A stretch of DNA of 64,000 bases from Nostoc sp. JL33 (lineage in GTDB: Bacteria > Cyanobacteriota > Cyanobacteriia > Cyanobacteriales > Nostocaceae): positions 27,942 through 91,941 of the forward strand of contig NZ_JABXKP010000082.1 in assembly GCF_017114985.1 (NCBI RefSeq), in the 5' to 3' direction. The notes under the pieces were generated by a model. That model searched no databases. It saw only the letters and a program-made list of their open reading frames with translations, and was not told the origin of the DNA. Position numbers and translations under genes: made by a program. Shown piece after piece: positions 41,188 through 50,208 of this stretch; position 1 is the first letter of the stretch, and every line of letters starts with the position of its first letter.

Positions 41188-41571
41188 GTGGATGTTCTAG
41201 TTGAGTCAACAAGAGGCTTTGAAAAGGATCTTGCTAAGTTAAGCGAAGATGAGAAAGCAACGGCGATTCAAAAAATTAACGATTGCGCTAGCCTTTTCCC
41301 AACTCAAAAAGCTGATGTTTATCGTAAGTTGCGTCGTCTTCCTCTACTGTCATATCTTAATGGTTACGAATCTTCGTTGTATACGCTACGGGTTTCTCAA
41401 AAGCTAAGGGTGATTTTGGCAGTTGACGAAGATCCAATCTTTGGACAGGTTATTTTTACTCTTTTTCGAGTAGTCAAACGCGATGACCTCGATAAAGCAT
41501 ATAAAGGTGTAGCAGAATCTTTGTATCAAGAGCTAGTCCATGATAATCAAGAAATTGCCCAGATCCCGTAA
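41188..41571 (+). CDS. RelE/ParE-superfamily toxin-like protein (first of tandem pair)
   Basis: The start is chosen at the GTG at 41188 (MDVLVESTRGFEKDL); a TTG at 41173 would add five residues. The 127-residue product has the RelE-like order of helices then YTLRVSQKLRVILAVDED, FTLFRVVKRDDLDKAYKG. It is followed after 8 bp by another RelE-like gene, and no AbrB, RHH or Phd-type antitoxin is adjacent on either side. Confidence 0.72.
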   Translation: MDVLVESTRGFEKDLAKLSEDEKATAIQKINDCASLFPTQKADVYRKLRRLPLLSYLNGYESSLYTLRVSQKLRVILAVDEDPIFGQVIFTLFRVVKRDDLDKAYKGVAESLYQELVHDNQEIAQIP

Positions 41572-41579
41572 GCTTGTTT

Positions 41580-41915
41580 ATGGCGCAAACCCTTACTCTC
41601 TGTGATGAATACGGCATTATTTACGAGGCTATGAAGATTTTGCCAGATGACGAGTTAAAGATTTGTTTTTTTGAAGCATTGGCAGAACTTGAAGATAACG
41701 AGTGTCACAGAACAAGAAAATTTCCCAAAACGAGACTGCACAAAGTAAAAGGTGTGAAGCAAGCAATTTATCGTGCTGATATCGATAAAGTGTCAGCCTG
41801 GCGTATCCACGTTCAATACATTAGTAGGCAAATTCATCTCAAGGATATTATTGAAGGGCAAAGGCACGATGATGTAATTGAGGTGATTAAATCTAAGAAG
41901 GGACGTTACGAGTAA
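41580..41915 (+). CDS. RelE/HigB-like protein (second of tandem pair)
   Basis: From the ATG at 41580 (MAQTLTLCDEYGIIYEAMK), 111 residues. The C-terminal half has the RelE core: KTRLHKVKGVKQAIYRADID, SAWRIHVQYISRQIHLKDII, ending with VIKSKKGRYE. The N-terminal part is helical and acidic, unlike a minimal RelE toxin, and could shield the active site. Eight bases separate it from the preceding RelE-like gene. Toxin activity of either is unproven. Confidence 0.68.
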   Translation: MAQTLTLCDEYGIIYEAMKILPDDELKICFFEALAELEDNECHRTRKFPKTRLHKVKGVKQAIYRADIDKVSAWRIHVQYISRQIHLKDIIEGQRHDDVIEVIKSKKGRYE

Positions 41916-42023
41916 TTCTCAAGCGTATTTACCACCGCACGCTAACAAGTCGCTGCACTAGACGGTTATGAGTTGAGGCACATCGCAATATTTTAGTGTG
42001 TGGAATTGCTGACAGAAGAACTT

Positions 42024-43319
42024 TTACAATCTCTGTCCTGCGTAAATCGATCGCACTTCGCCGTTACGCCGGATAACAGCTTCGCCATTACTAACATCTA
42101 CTAGTGTCCAACCGCTTGAGCCGATACTTTCACCCATATTAACGCGGCGAGTCACGCCATCGATTTTAAACAAAGCGGCAGATTTGTTGCCCAACTCTAG
42201 CAATCCTTCTAAGGTATCACTAGGAGCCTGAGCGATCGCGATCGCAGTTGCCGGATATACTAGTTCCTGGGTAATAGTTGGTTCTGATGGTGCCAGTGCT
42301 GCACGTAATGGAACTACTGGTAATGCAGGCAGTGGCTTGGGTGTTTGCCGCACGGTAATCGATGCAGTTTTCCCAGCCACAGGTTTAAGTTGGGCTTGTA
42401 CAGCCGCAGCAAAGTTGGCGGTTACAGGCTTGGCAGCTTGTTGCACTCTATTCAGGGCACTTGTTACAACATTCGGTTGATATCCCTTTAACGCACTGGC
42501 AAGTTGTGGTAAAAGTGTGGGACTACCAGGAATCGCCGGGAACGCGTAATGCATTGGCGAGGGCGCTTGATAAACGGGAACATAGATGCGCTCAACAACA
42601 CTTCCAGAACGGTTCGGGGCTGCTGGAAATGCTGGTAGATTAGCAGTTGTTTGCTCGTTACCAAGGGCTATTTGGTTAGTATTTGCCCGACTGGAGAATT
42701 CTGGTTTTCGATTGCCTTTTGTTTCTTGCTTGTCTATAACTGTCAGCGCTCCGAGCATATAGTCAACTAACTCTGCCTCAATTTCTATTTTTGCAGGCAA
42801 CTGTGACTGCGATTGCGGTATTAAAAGAATTGATTCAGGCAATTTGGTATTTAAAAGATATATGACTCCAGACTGCACCAGGTAGATAATACCAGGGATC
42901 GCCACGCCTAAAGTTGTTCCCACAATCAGCAGTTTGCCCAAAGTACGACTACTTTTCTGACGCTTTCTACTAACTGGTTTAACGGTACTCAATTGCTTGT
43001 GGTTATCTTGAGCAACTGACTGTAGTGTTTGCTTTGGTGTGGGTATCGTAAATGTTTGCAGAGGCATATATTCTGGAGGCGACTGGGGTTGAGGTTGGGG
43101 AGAAACCCCAGCAACAGATTGCGATTTGTTCTGATTACTGCGCTTAACAGTTTGAGAAGGGAGATTACCACTAAAATCCAGAATGTAGTCGATATCGGCA
43201 AAGAGTTCATCCATTAATCCATCAGCATAGTTTTCTATCGACCAAGGCTCGTTGGCGATTAAGTCTTCTGATGGTTCCGGTACTATAAAACGCGGACGGG
43301 TGCTGGCTTCTTGTAACAT
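42024..43319 (-). CDS. Cyanobacterial single-span membrane protein with PilP/GspC-like C-terminus
   Basis: The 431-residue protein has a cytoplasmic N-terminus of about 130 residues rich in Gln/Pro/Ser, one membrane segment (about 132-154; LGKLLIVGTTLGVAIPGIIY), a long low-complexity Ala/Pro linker, and a C-terminal domain of about 60 residues: LEGLLELGNKSAALFKIDGV, RRVNMGESIGSSGWTLVDVS, NGEAVIRRNGEVRSIYAGQRL minus its last residue in typical form. That ending resembles the small beta domain of PilP or GspC pilotin-type proteins in type IV pilus/type II secretion systems. Function otherwise unknown. Confidence 0.72.
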   Translation of the reverse strand: MLQEASTRPRFIVPEPSEDLIANEPWSIENYADGLMDELFADIDYILDFSGNLPSQTVKRSNQNKSQSVAGVSPQPQPQSPPEYMPLQTFTIPTPKQTLQSVAQDNHKQLSTVKPVSRKRQKSSRTLGKLLIVGTTLGVAIPGIIYLVQSGVIYLLNTKLPESILLIPQSQSQLPAKIEIEAELVDYMLGALTVIDKQETKGNRKPEFSSRANTNQIALGNEQTTANLPAFPAAPNRSGSVVERIYVPVYQAPSPMHYAFPAIPGSPTLLPQLASALKGYQPNVVTSALNRVQQAAKPVTANFAAAVQAQLKPVAGKTASITVRQTPKPLPALPVVPLRAALAPSEPTITQELVYPATAIAIAQAPSDTLEGLLELGNKSAALFKIDGVTRRVNMGESIGSSGWTLVDVSNGEAVIRRNGEVRSIYAGQRL

Positions 43320-43672
43320 AGATGTTCTATCTTTGTTGCGAGGACGGAGAAACGCCGCCCCTACTGCCTGAAAATTAGGATTAACGCATCGGTGCGACTT
43401 ATTCTTGAAACCCCGATTCTATTCCTCTGTCCCTGTGGGAGAGAGGCTTTGATTCTTGCTCCCCTTACCTTGTAGGGTTGGGGTTGGGGGTTAGGTTTGA
43501 GAGAAAGTTGCACACAGCGTAAATTATTAATCCAACATCCAATCCCCCGTCCGATTGAGACGAGTTGATTGAGCGTTGGTATTAAACTCAACTTTCATCT
43601 GGAAATTGTTGATGATGGCAGTACTAAGATTTATGTCATCTATCATACCAATCTCCCTCCCTACTACTATAC

Positions 43673-45616
43673 TCAGTCTTTATCAACTTTGTGTGAAGCT
43701 AACGCTGGAAACTCCGCCCGGCTCTTGGTTCTACCCAATTCTAAATATAATAATAAGGCGTTAATATCTGCTGGGTTTACACCACCGATACGTGCCGCTT
43801 GACCAAGAGTGAGTGGTTTTACGTGAGTTAGCTTTTCCCGTGCTTCTTTGGAAAGAGTATCAATTGTTGTGTAGTCCAAATTCCCAGGTAACTGGCGGTG
43901 TCCTTGGCGGGCAATTTGGTCAATCTGATTTTGTTGTCTAGCGAGATAGCCAGAATATTTAATGTCAATTTCTGCACCTTCTTTCTCGGCGCGGTTCAGG
44001 TTGGGGTTTCCCAGTCCGAACCTGTCGAGATCAACGTAATGGAATCCCGGACGGCGCAGTAATTCATTCAGGGTAATTGAACCTTTAATTAATTGCTGCG
44101 TATCAGATGCGATCGCTATGCCAATTTGATCATATTCTTTGACGCGTGTAACTTGCAATCTTTGTTTTTCTGTGGTAATATTTGCCTGTTTTTCGGTAAA
44201 TAGATCCCAACGGCGATCGTCAATTAAACCAATTTCCCGTCCCAAGGGTGTCAGGCGTTGGTCGGCATTGTCAGAACGCAACAGCAATCGATACTCAGAC
44301 CTACTGGTAAGCATCCGGTAAGGTTCCCGCAAGTCTTTTGTACACAGGTCATCAACTAGCGTCCCAATGTAACTTTGTTCGCGGGCAAAGACAATCATTT
44401 CTTGAGAGCGAACAAATCGAGCTGCGTTAATTCCCGCCACCAGCCCTTGAGCTGCGGCTTCTTCATAACCTGTCGTGCCGTTAATCTGCCCAGCACAAAA
44501 CAGCCCCGCAATCTTCTTAGTCATCAGTGTGGGGTAACACTGAGTTGCTGGTAAATAGTCATATTCCACAGCATACGCCGGACGCAGCATCACACATTTT
44601 TCCAAGCCGGGGAGAGTCCGCAACATATGCAGTTGCAAATTTTCTGGTAAACCTGTAGAAAACCCTTGAATATACAGTTCGGGTATATCTCTTCCTTCCG
44701 GTTCAATAAAAATTTGATGGCTTTCCTTATCGGCAAAGCGGACAATCTTATCTTCAATACTGGGACAATAACGCGGCCCTTTGGCTTCCACCCAACCGCC
44801 ATAGACGGGCGAAAGGTGCAAATTATCCTGAACTAGGCGATGGGTTTCGGCGGTTGTGCGCGTAATGTAGCAAGGCATCTGTTCCCGTTCTACCCACACA
44901 TCTGGGTCAAAGCTAAACCAGCGCACATCTTCATCCCCTGGCTGGATTAGCATTTTACTATAATCTACCGATCGCTTATCTACCCGTGCTGGAGTTCCAG
45001 TTTTTAGCCTTCCGGTTTCAAATCCCAGGCGATTTAGGGTTTGTGTCAATCCCTCAGCTGCAAATTCCCCAGCGCGTCCGGCTGGCATTGATTTGTTACC
45101 AACCCAAATTTTGCCACCCAAAAAGGTGCCAGTTGTCAAGATAACTGCTTTACATTGGAACCCGACACCAAAATAAGTTTCAACACCAATGACTTCACCG
45201 TTAGCACCCAGCACCAAATCTATTGCCATGCTTTCGCGGATTGTCAAGTTTTCTTGATTCTCAACAATATTTTTCATCACTGCGGCATATTCGCGCTTGT
45301 CCGTCTGGGCGCGTAATGCCCAAACAGCAGGCCCCCGTGAAGAGTTGAGGATACGTTTTTGCAAGTAGGTGCGGTCTGCTACTTTACCAATTTCGCCGCC
45401 GAGTGCATCTACCTCATGAGTCAACTGAGATTTGGCCGGGCCACCCACTGCTGGGTTGCAAGGTTGCCAAGCGATTTTATCCAAGTTGAGCGTCAATAGC
45501 AAGGTACGACAACCGAGGCGGGCAGAGGCAAGAGCTGCTTCGCAACCGGAGTGACCTGCACCGACGACTATGACATCAAAAGCGTCTTGGAATTCAACGG
45601 AATTGTGCATGGTCAT
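43673..45616 (-). CDS. mnmG: tRNA uridine-5-carboxymethylaminomethyl modification enzyme MnmG (GidA)
   Basis: The start is placed at the ATG at 45616 (MTMHNSVEFQDAFDVIVVGA); an upstream ATG at 45706 adds 30 residues outside the family. FAD site VIVVGAGHSGCEAALASARL, CNPAVGGPAKSQLTHEVDAL, the motif LKTGTPARVDKRS, and a C-terminal helical MnmE-binding region are all present. With MnmE it installs the cmnm5 group on wobble U34 of certain tRNAs. The 647-residue length fits cyanobacterial homologues. Confidence 0.97.
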   Translation of the reverse strand: MTMHNSVEFQDAFDVIVVGAGHSGCEAALASARLGCRTLLLTLNLDKIAWQPCNPAVGGPAKSQLTHEVDALGGEIGKVADRTYLQKRILNSSRGPAVWALRAQTDKREYAAVMKNIVENQENLTIRESMAIDLVLGANGEVIGVETYFGVGFQCKAVILTTGTFLGGKIWVGNKSMPAGRAGEFAAEGLTQTLNRLGFETGRLKTGTPARVDKRSVDYSKMLIQPGDEDVRWFSFDPDVWVEREQMPCYITRTTAETHRLVQDNLHLSPVYGGWVEAKGPRYCPSIEDKIVRFADKESHQIFIEPEGRDIPELYIQGFSTGLPENLQLHMLRTLPGLEKCVMLRPAYAVEYDYLPATQCYPTLMTKKIAGLFCAGQINGTTGYEEAAAQGLVAGINAARFVRSQEMIVFAREQSYIGTLVDDLCTKDLREPYRMLTSRSEYRLLLRSDNADQRLTPLGREIGLIDDRRWDLFTEKQANITTEKQRLQVTRVKEYDQIGIAIASDTQQLIKGSITLNELLRRPGFHYVDLDRFGLGNPNLNRAEKEGAEIDIKYSGYLARQQNQIDQIARQGHRQLPGNLDYTTIDTLSKEAREKLTHVKPLTLGQAARIGGVNPADINALLLYLELGRTKSRAEFPALASHKVDKD

Positions 45617-45935
45617 ACTTACAGGATCGGCTAGCTTAGAGTTCTTTTCAATTTTAACTGTTCCAGTGGTTTCCTGGAGGTATCTTTCTGATAATAAAGT
45701 TATCAAATTTACTAATACTCAATTAGAGACAAGTTTCTTTTTTTAACTGGAGTAATAAGTAAAAAATATGATCTTTTTTAAGAAGTGTGGCAATGTTCAG
45801 GTTCATTCATCACAGCTATTTTACATATGGTTAGCCATCAACATAAATGGATTTATTACGGATATATATTAGATATTGCAGAAGTTATATAGAACCATAT
45901 CTAGCAGTTAGTAATTGCATGAAGTACCTTAGATT

Positions 45936-45990
45936 AAAACCTCACCCCCAACCCCTCTCCGTGAGTTCGGAGAGGGGAGATAAAGCATAG
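45936..45990. repeat. Palindromic repeat, aaacctcaccc family
   Basis: Contains aaaacctcacccccaacccc and the hairpin cctctccgtgagttcggagagg. Related to 25702-25763. Confidence 0.7.
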
Positions 45991-46047
45991 TTTTATTGGT
46001 GTGAAGTTAAGCTGTACTTCATTCTTATTAAGAAAAGCTATATTTAT

Positions 46048-46155
46048 CTCGTTCCCATGCTCTGCATGGGAATGCCTGATTAGAGGCTCTGCCTCCAGTC
46101 ATAAATTGAGTCAGAGACTCAATGAATGCATTCCCAGGCGGAACCTGGGAACGAG
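46048..46155. repeat. Palindromic repeat with ctcgttccca/tgggaacgag ends
   Basis: The 108-bp element has inverted ends (ctcgttcccatgctctgcat; aggcggaacctgggaacgag) and two inner inverted parts (gaggctctgcctc; tgagtcagagactca). It resembles a repeat type widespread in bacterial genomes. No coding capacity. Confidence 0.82.
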
Positions 46156-46318
46156 TAATGAGTAAACGTCACCCCCAACCCTTCTCCTTATTTCTTTCTT
46201 CTCTCAGCGTTCTCTGCGCCTCTGCGGTTCGTTAAAAAATTGACTTTTACAAAAGATTTTAGCCTTAGCTAAACCGGATTGACTTTTATCCTTGAATCAA
46301 TTAGTCAACTATTTAAAA

Positions 46319-47191
46319 ATGAAACTCACCATCAGAAAGAAAAGAAATATTACTAGAATTATCAAAAAGTTAACTTTTCTCAGTATAGTTATCTTGATTA
46401 TTTTTACATTAGTAGCTAGTAATGAGATTACCCACAACCAGTTGAGTAGAACTGGTCAACCATTAAACGGATGCTTAACTACTGATTTATTACCTTGTAG
46501 AGATACTTCTCACGAGGCAATATTACAACCATTTATTCCCAACCCAGAATTAAATAAACAACAGCGTTTTTTATCTGCGATCGCTAGGAAGTTACCCACG
46601 ATTCCCCAGCCTGGTACTTATGAATATATTTTGCTGCGGGCGTATGGCGCAGTCTTTGTAAATCAAGATGTCGGAATTAAACTACCGCCAAAAGATATCT
46701 TTGCAAATGAACAAGAAACCCAAGAGTTTCAAGCTACTTTAACAATGGGTCATGTTGATGGCACTAACGACTGTTACTTACAAAAATCGGCGGCTGATGC
46801 TTTAAACAAAGCGCGAATCCAACAAAAGATTCCGCTAAAATCTGGTTATGGTTCTGGTGATTGTACTCGCACTTTCAACACGAATTTAAAATTTTGGCAC
46901 AAATATGCTAACGATAGAATTTTAGCAAAAGTTCAACATGGCCAAGAAACAAAAATCCTCGGTTTGGTTGCACCTCCTGGAACTTCACAACATCTCTGGG
47001 GATTAGCAATTGATTTACACGTATCTAATAAAGAACAGATAAAAGCTCTGAATCAAAATAGTTGGTTTCAAACTGTAGAAAACGATGCTCCACATTGGAC
47101 TTATGTAGGTTTATCTGAAGATAATTTACTTCTGTTTGGTTTTAACAAACAAGTTGTCCGGGGCATTACTTATTGGATTACCCCACTTTAA
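46319..47191 (+). CDS. M15-family (VanY-like) D-Ala-D-Ala carboxypeptidase-type protein
   Basis: The start is placed at the ATG at 46319; a TTG at 46292 adds nine residues. An N-terminal membrane segment (about 17-35; LTFLSIVILIIFTLVAS) is followed by an extracellular domain. The LAS-type zinc signature appears as GTSQHLWGLAIDLH and, near the end, APHWTYVG. That gives the His/Asp/His ligands and a Glu/Asp in between. It should trim peptidoglycan stem peptides in the periplasm. Monocistronic. Confidence 0.82.
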   Translation: MKLTIRKKRNITRIIKKLTFLSIVILIIFTLVASNEITHNQLSRTGQPLNGCLTTDLLPCRDTSHEAILQPFIPNPELNKQQRFLSAIARKLPTIPQPGTYEYILLRAYGAVFVNQDVGIKLPPKDIFANEQETQEFQATLTMGHVDGTNDCYLQKSAADALNKARIQQKIPLKSGYGSGDCTRTFNTNLKFWHKYANDRILAKVQHGQETKILGLVAPPGTSQHLWGLAIDLHVSNKEQIKALNQNSWFQTVENDAPHWTYVGLSEDNLLLFGFNKQVVRGITYWITPL

Positions 47192-47254
47192 TTGTTAGAT
47201 AGCATCAAAACTTGGGAATACTAACCTAAAATATGTATTGTCAAGAGTTTAGCT

Positions 47255-48400
47255 ATGCCAAACGAAGCTGTTAACCAGGAGCAAACCTTTCTAATCGATT
47301 TATTAAGAGCTACTTATCAAAATCAGGAAATATATCCAATTCTGCAACATAACTTAAGCAAACTCAATGATAACTTAGCTTTAATGTTGCGAAAATGGAT
47401 AAGCGATCGCTTTGCTCAAGAACCCGCCAATGCGATTAATATAGCTAGAGTCCTTGTAAAACTGAGTAGGATTATTCAAGAGTTTGAACAAGGGAACCGT
47501 GCGAGTAATTTAGAAATTGCCATTGCTGGTTATGAAACAGTTTTACAAGTATATACCCGTGAGGCTTTTCCCAAAGAATGGGATATCGTACAGCAAGCTT
47601 TGCTAACTGCTTATCAGCAACGCCAGCAAATTTTCTCCAGAAATATGGCGGAACTTCGGGAGCAGACTGTTCAAACCCAGAGTCAAATCAATATATTAAC
47701 TGAAAAGTTACAGCAGGAATTAGAACAAGCAAGGCTGCAAATCAATGATTTAACAACAGTAATTACACAGTTAGGACAGAAAGAAGGAAATTCTGAATCA
47801 AAGACAGAGATCACATCTTTAATAGCTGAGTTTAAAGATTTAAAGCAGCGTCAGATTTGTGTAGAGCAGTTTACTACTACAGCTAATGTTTCACCTAAAA
47901 CTGAGCAGTTCAACACAGCTATTTTCTATGATATTGAGAACTTAACAATGGGTAGAAGCAATCCTAACTTAAATTTTTCTTTGAAACAAATTCAAACAAA
48001 TTTAGAAAAGACTGCCCTAGTTAATAAAATTGCTATCCAATGCGCTTATGCTGACTGGAGTGATTCTCGATTAAAGCTACTCAAGAATGAGATTCAAGAA
48101 CTTGGCATTGAAGCAATTCAAATTTTTGATTATAGTCACAAACGGAATGCAGCAGACATGCAGCTAGCGATTGATGTTATGGAATTAGCTCAGAATCGTC
48201 CGACACTGCAAGTTTTTGTGATTGTATCAGGTGATGGTGCATTTGCCGCTTTAGCTAAAAAGCTCCATGAATATGGAAAGACTGTAATTGGATGTGCTTA
48301 CGAAGGACAAATTAATCGTATTCTTAAATCTGTTTGCGATCGTTTTATACCTATACCTGCTCCCCATATTCAAATCCCCACACCCCCCCGCCTAGTTTGA
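47255..48400 (+). CDS. NYN domain (PIN-like) protein with helical N-terminus
   Basis: The 381-residue protein has a helical N-terminal half with a coiled coil (about residues 130-195; LREQTVQTQSQINILTEKLQ), then an NYN nuclease domain (about 220-375): TAIFYDIENLTMG, CAYADWSDSR, FDYSHKRNAADMQLAIDVME and FVIVSGDGAFAALAKKL. The three acidic clusters are those expected of the LabA/DUF88 type. It probably acts on RNA; a role in circadian or conflict biology is known only for relatives. Confidence 0.88.
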   Translation: MPNEAVNQEQTFLIDLLRATYQNQEIYPILQHNLSKLNDNLALMLRKWISDRFAQEPANAINIARVLVKLSRIIQEFEQGNRASNLEIAIAGYETVLQVYTREAFPKEWDIVQQALLTAYQQRQQIFSRNMAELREQTVQTQSQINILTEKLQQELEQARLQINDLTTVITQLGQKEGNSESKTEITSLIAEFKDLKQRQICVEQFTTTANVSPKTEQFNTAIFYDIENLTMGRSNPNLNFSLKQIQTNLEKTALVNKIAIQCAYADWSDSRLKLLKNEIQELGIEAIQIFDYSHKRNAADMQLAIDVMELAQNRPTLQVFVIVSGDGAFAALAKKLHEYGKTVIGCAYEGQINRILKSVCDRFIPIPAPHIQIPTPPRLV

Positions 48401-48425
48401 CACCTTTAAAAAGAGGTAAATGCTG

Positions 48426-48648
48426 AGAGGATGTTTAAAAAGTCGGGCGACTAGAAGTCGCGGCTACACGAGACTTTACCCACCTCCGTGGGTTAAAAAT
48501 CCTTGATTTTCTCTTAGTCCACGGAGGTGGACTTCTTTACGAGACGCTACGCGTAGCTTGCTTCTCCGTTCGCGTAGCGTTCCGCAGGGAAGGAGTACGT
48601 TTGTGTAGTAGCTAATTCTATTTGCCCAATACTTTTTAAACATCCTCT
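48426..48648. mobile_element. MITE with 18-bp terminal inverted repeats
   Basis: Left end agaggatgtttaaaaagt and right end actttttaaacatcctct are perfect inverse complements (223 bp overall). The interior carries a second inverted pair (cccacctccgtggg / ccacggaggtgg) and the gagacgctacgcgtagc repeat. No ORF. Confidence 0.92.
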
Positions 48649-48660
48649 GAAATAGAGCTA

Positions 48661-48761
48661 TTAAACATAGGCGTGAAATTAAATATGCGTTACCCAGAAC
48701 CCTTGTAGAGACGTAGCAGTGCTACGTCAAAACAATTCTTTTTCACGCCTATGTCTATTAG
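48661..48761. mobile_element. Small MITE-like element (taaacataggcgtgaaa ends)
   Basis: Inverted ends ataggcgtgaa and ttcacgcctat enclose about 100 bp with the hairpin gacgtagcagtgctacgtc. A relative is at 33395-33472. Confidence 0.82.
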
Positions 48762-48811
48762 GATGCGTTAGGAGTTTAACCTAACGCACCGCCAGATAAA
48801 GTAGTGTGTGA

Positions 48812-49174
48812 TTATGGAGTTACCTTTGAGGGTGTCGCCGTGGTTTTGCGGGTGCGTTTGCTTTTGCGAAGACCACCCGCCATTTCATATTCACTGCTGT
48901 CTGTGCCGTAAGTAAATGCAATTCCAATTAGCATTTTATCAGTGAGGTCAGTTAAAGTTTTTTCCAATTCATCCATATTGGTTTTAGAAGAGTCAATCAC
49001 CGAAAGAGCAGTATTATAAGCATCAATTTTGATGCGTAATTGCTGGCTTATTTGGGTTATGTTTTGCACGTTGCGAGTCTCTCCAAAATCCATATCAGGA
49101 TCAATTGCTCTGAGTCCAGCAAGTCTTAATTCTGCTTTTTCTAGAGCGCGGTATGTACGTTTTTGACGAGGCAT
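48812..49174 (-). CDS. Hypothetical protein, 120 residues
   Basis: A basic N-terminus (PRQKRTYRALEKAELRLAGL), a helical middle (ISQQLRIKIDAYNTALSVID, MDELEKTLTDLTDKMLIGI), and a basic tail rich in Lys/Arg/Thr. No signal or membrane segment. It could be a small DNA- or RNA-associated helical protein; no family recognised. It is monocistronic. Confidence 0.65.
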   Translation of the reverse strand: MPRQKRTYRALEKAELRLAGLRAIDPDMDFGETRNVQNITQISQQLRIKIDAYNTALSVIDSSKTNMDELEKTLTDLTDKMLIGIAFTYGTDSSEYEMAGGLRKSKRTRKTTATPSKVTP

Positions 49175-49914
49175 ATATAATATTCTTTTGATTGTCTTCT
49201 AGAGCTAGCTTGCCTTACTAAAGCTAGATTTTGGTTCAGTAGAATCCACACGAATTAGTAGCGAGTGTAATATTAACCTCAGCAATATTAACTAATAACA
49301 CGATGTTAATAAGAAAAAAATCATGAGTTTAAGAAAAAAATCGTGATTTTAAGAAAAAAATCATGAGTTTAAGAAAAAAATCATGATTTTAAGAAAAAAA
49401 TCATGAGTTTAAGAAAAAAATCGTGATTTTAAGAAGGAAAGCTTAGATATAAGACGCAATGAGTTGAAAAAGCTACACTAAAGTCTCTAAAATCGGAAAT
49501 ATTCAGATAAATCTCAATTTTTTAACTTAATTGCCATAATGCACAGCCAGACTACAAACTTAAAAAGCAAAATTTTTAATTTTTAATTAAAAAAACCTCA
49601 AGCTTCCATTGGCACTCAAATTATTAACGGGCATAAACTTCTACTCTACAAAAACGAAGGGCGGTACAGCGAAGCCTAACCCCTCTACACCCAAGCCTTG
49701 GAGATGTGCGATCGCATTTTAGGAGTTAGTCATCCCACTACACAATTCGTAAAAATCTAGCAACCCTACAACGCCAGTCTACTCCCCGTGCCATCTGCAA
49801 ACGTTGCTTAGGTCAGTTATTCCAAATCTTAAGGGCGATATTAATTCGTAATTCGTAATTCGTAATTAAAAAACTAGGTGAGGGCGATTAAAATTGTAGA
49901 AAATAATTAGTTTA
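49175..49914. other. Long spacer with 20-bp tandem array
   Basis: 740 bp between two minus-strand genes. Apart from the tandem array at 49311-49440 and an attcgtaattcgtaattcg triplet at 49846-49864, I see no gene or structured element. Confidence 0.55.
49311..49440. repeat. Tandem array with exact 20-bp period
   Basis: Six units of aagaaaaaaa plus tcatgagttt, tcgtgatttt or tcatgatttt start at 49311, 49331, 49351, 49371, 49391 and 49411, with a worn seventh at 49431. The second halves mostly alternate between the gagttt and gatttt forms, so a 40-bp higher-order unit is visible in part. Confidence 0.92.
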
Positions 49915-50205
49915 TCAGTAAATAATATCGGGCAAATGCCTTGCACCATGCACAACGCGCACGACTTCAATACCTTCGCTGATATTCCGGTAGAGAATCA
50001 GATAGCGACCAACTGGAAAATACCTTAACCCTGGCGCAATATCAGGACGCGCTTGACCAAGTTCTGGGTTATCAGCTAGCATTTGACATTTTGTATCAAT
50101 CTGGTTAAGCAATCTGTCAGCTGCTGTTGGATTATCAGCCGCAATGTAAATCCAGATTTCAATCAGGTCTTCTTCGGCTTTAGCAGTGCGGATAAAACGT
50201 CTCAC
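49915..50205 (-). CDS. parE: ParE-type toxin (RelE/ParE family)
   Basis: The 96-residue protein begins MRRFIRTAKAEEDLIEIWIY and has AADNPTAADRLLNQIDTKCQ, PELGQARPDIAPGLRYFPVG, YLILYRNI and VRVVHGARHLPDI. All are signature positions of ParE toxins, which in characterised cases inhibit DNA gyrase. The antitoxin gene lies 3 bp upstream on the same strand. Confidence 0.93.
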   Translation of the reverse strand: MRRFIRTAKAEEDLIEIWIYIAADNPTAADRLLNQIDTKCQMLADNPELGQARPDIAPGLRYFPVGRYLILYRNISEGIEVVRVVHGARHLPDIIY

Positions 50206-50208
50206 AAA

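Larger units (their letters stand above)
45707..46318. other. Spacer with two palindromic repeat elements
   Basis: An aaacctcaccc-family repeat at 45936-45990 and a ctcgttccca palindromic element at 46048-46155. The rest is AT-rich, with divergent promoters expected for mnmG and the M15 peptidase gene. Confidence 0.6.
48401..48811. other. Spacer occupied by two non-autonomous elements
   Basis: The spacer is almost wholly made of the elements at 48426-48648 and 48661-48761; nothing coding remains. Confidence 0.75.

Noticed and set aside
49311..49440. Possible CRISPR array
   Set aside because: Units are directly abutting at 20 bp with no variable spacers; it is a simple tandem repeat.
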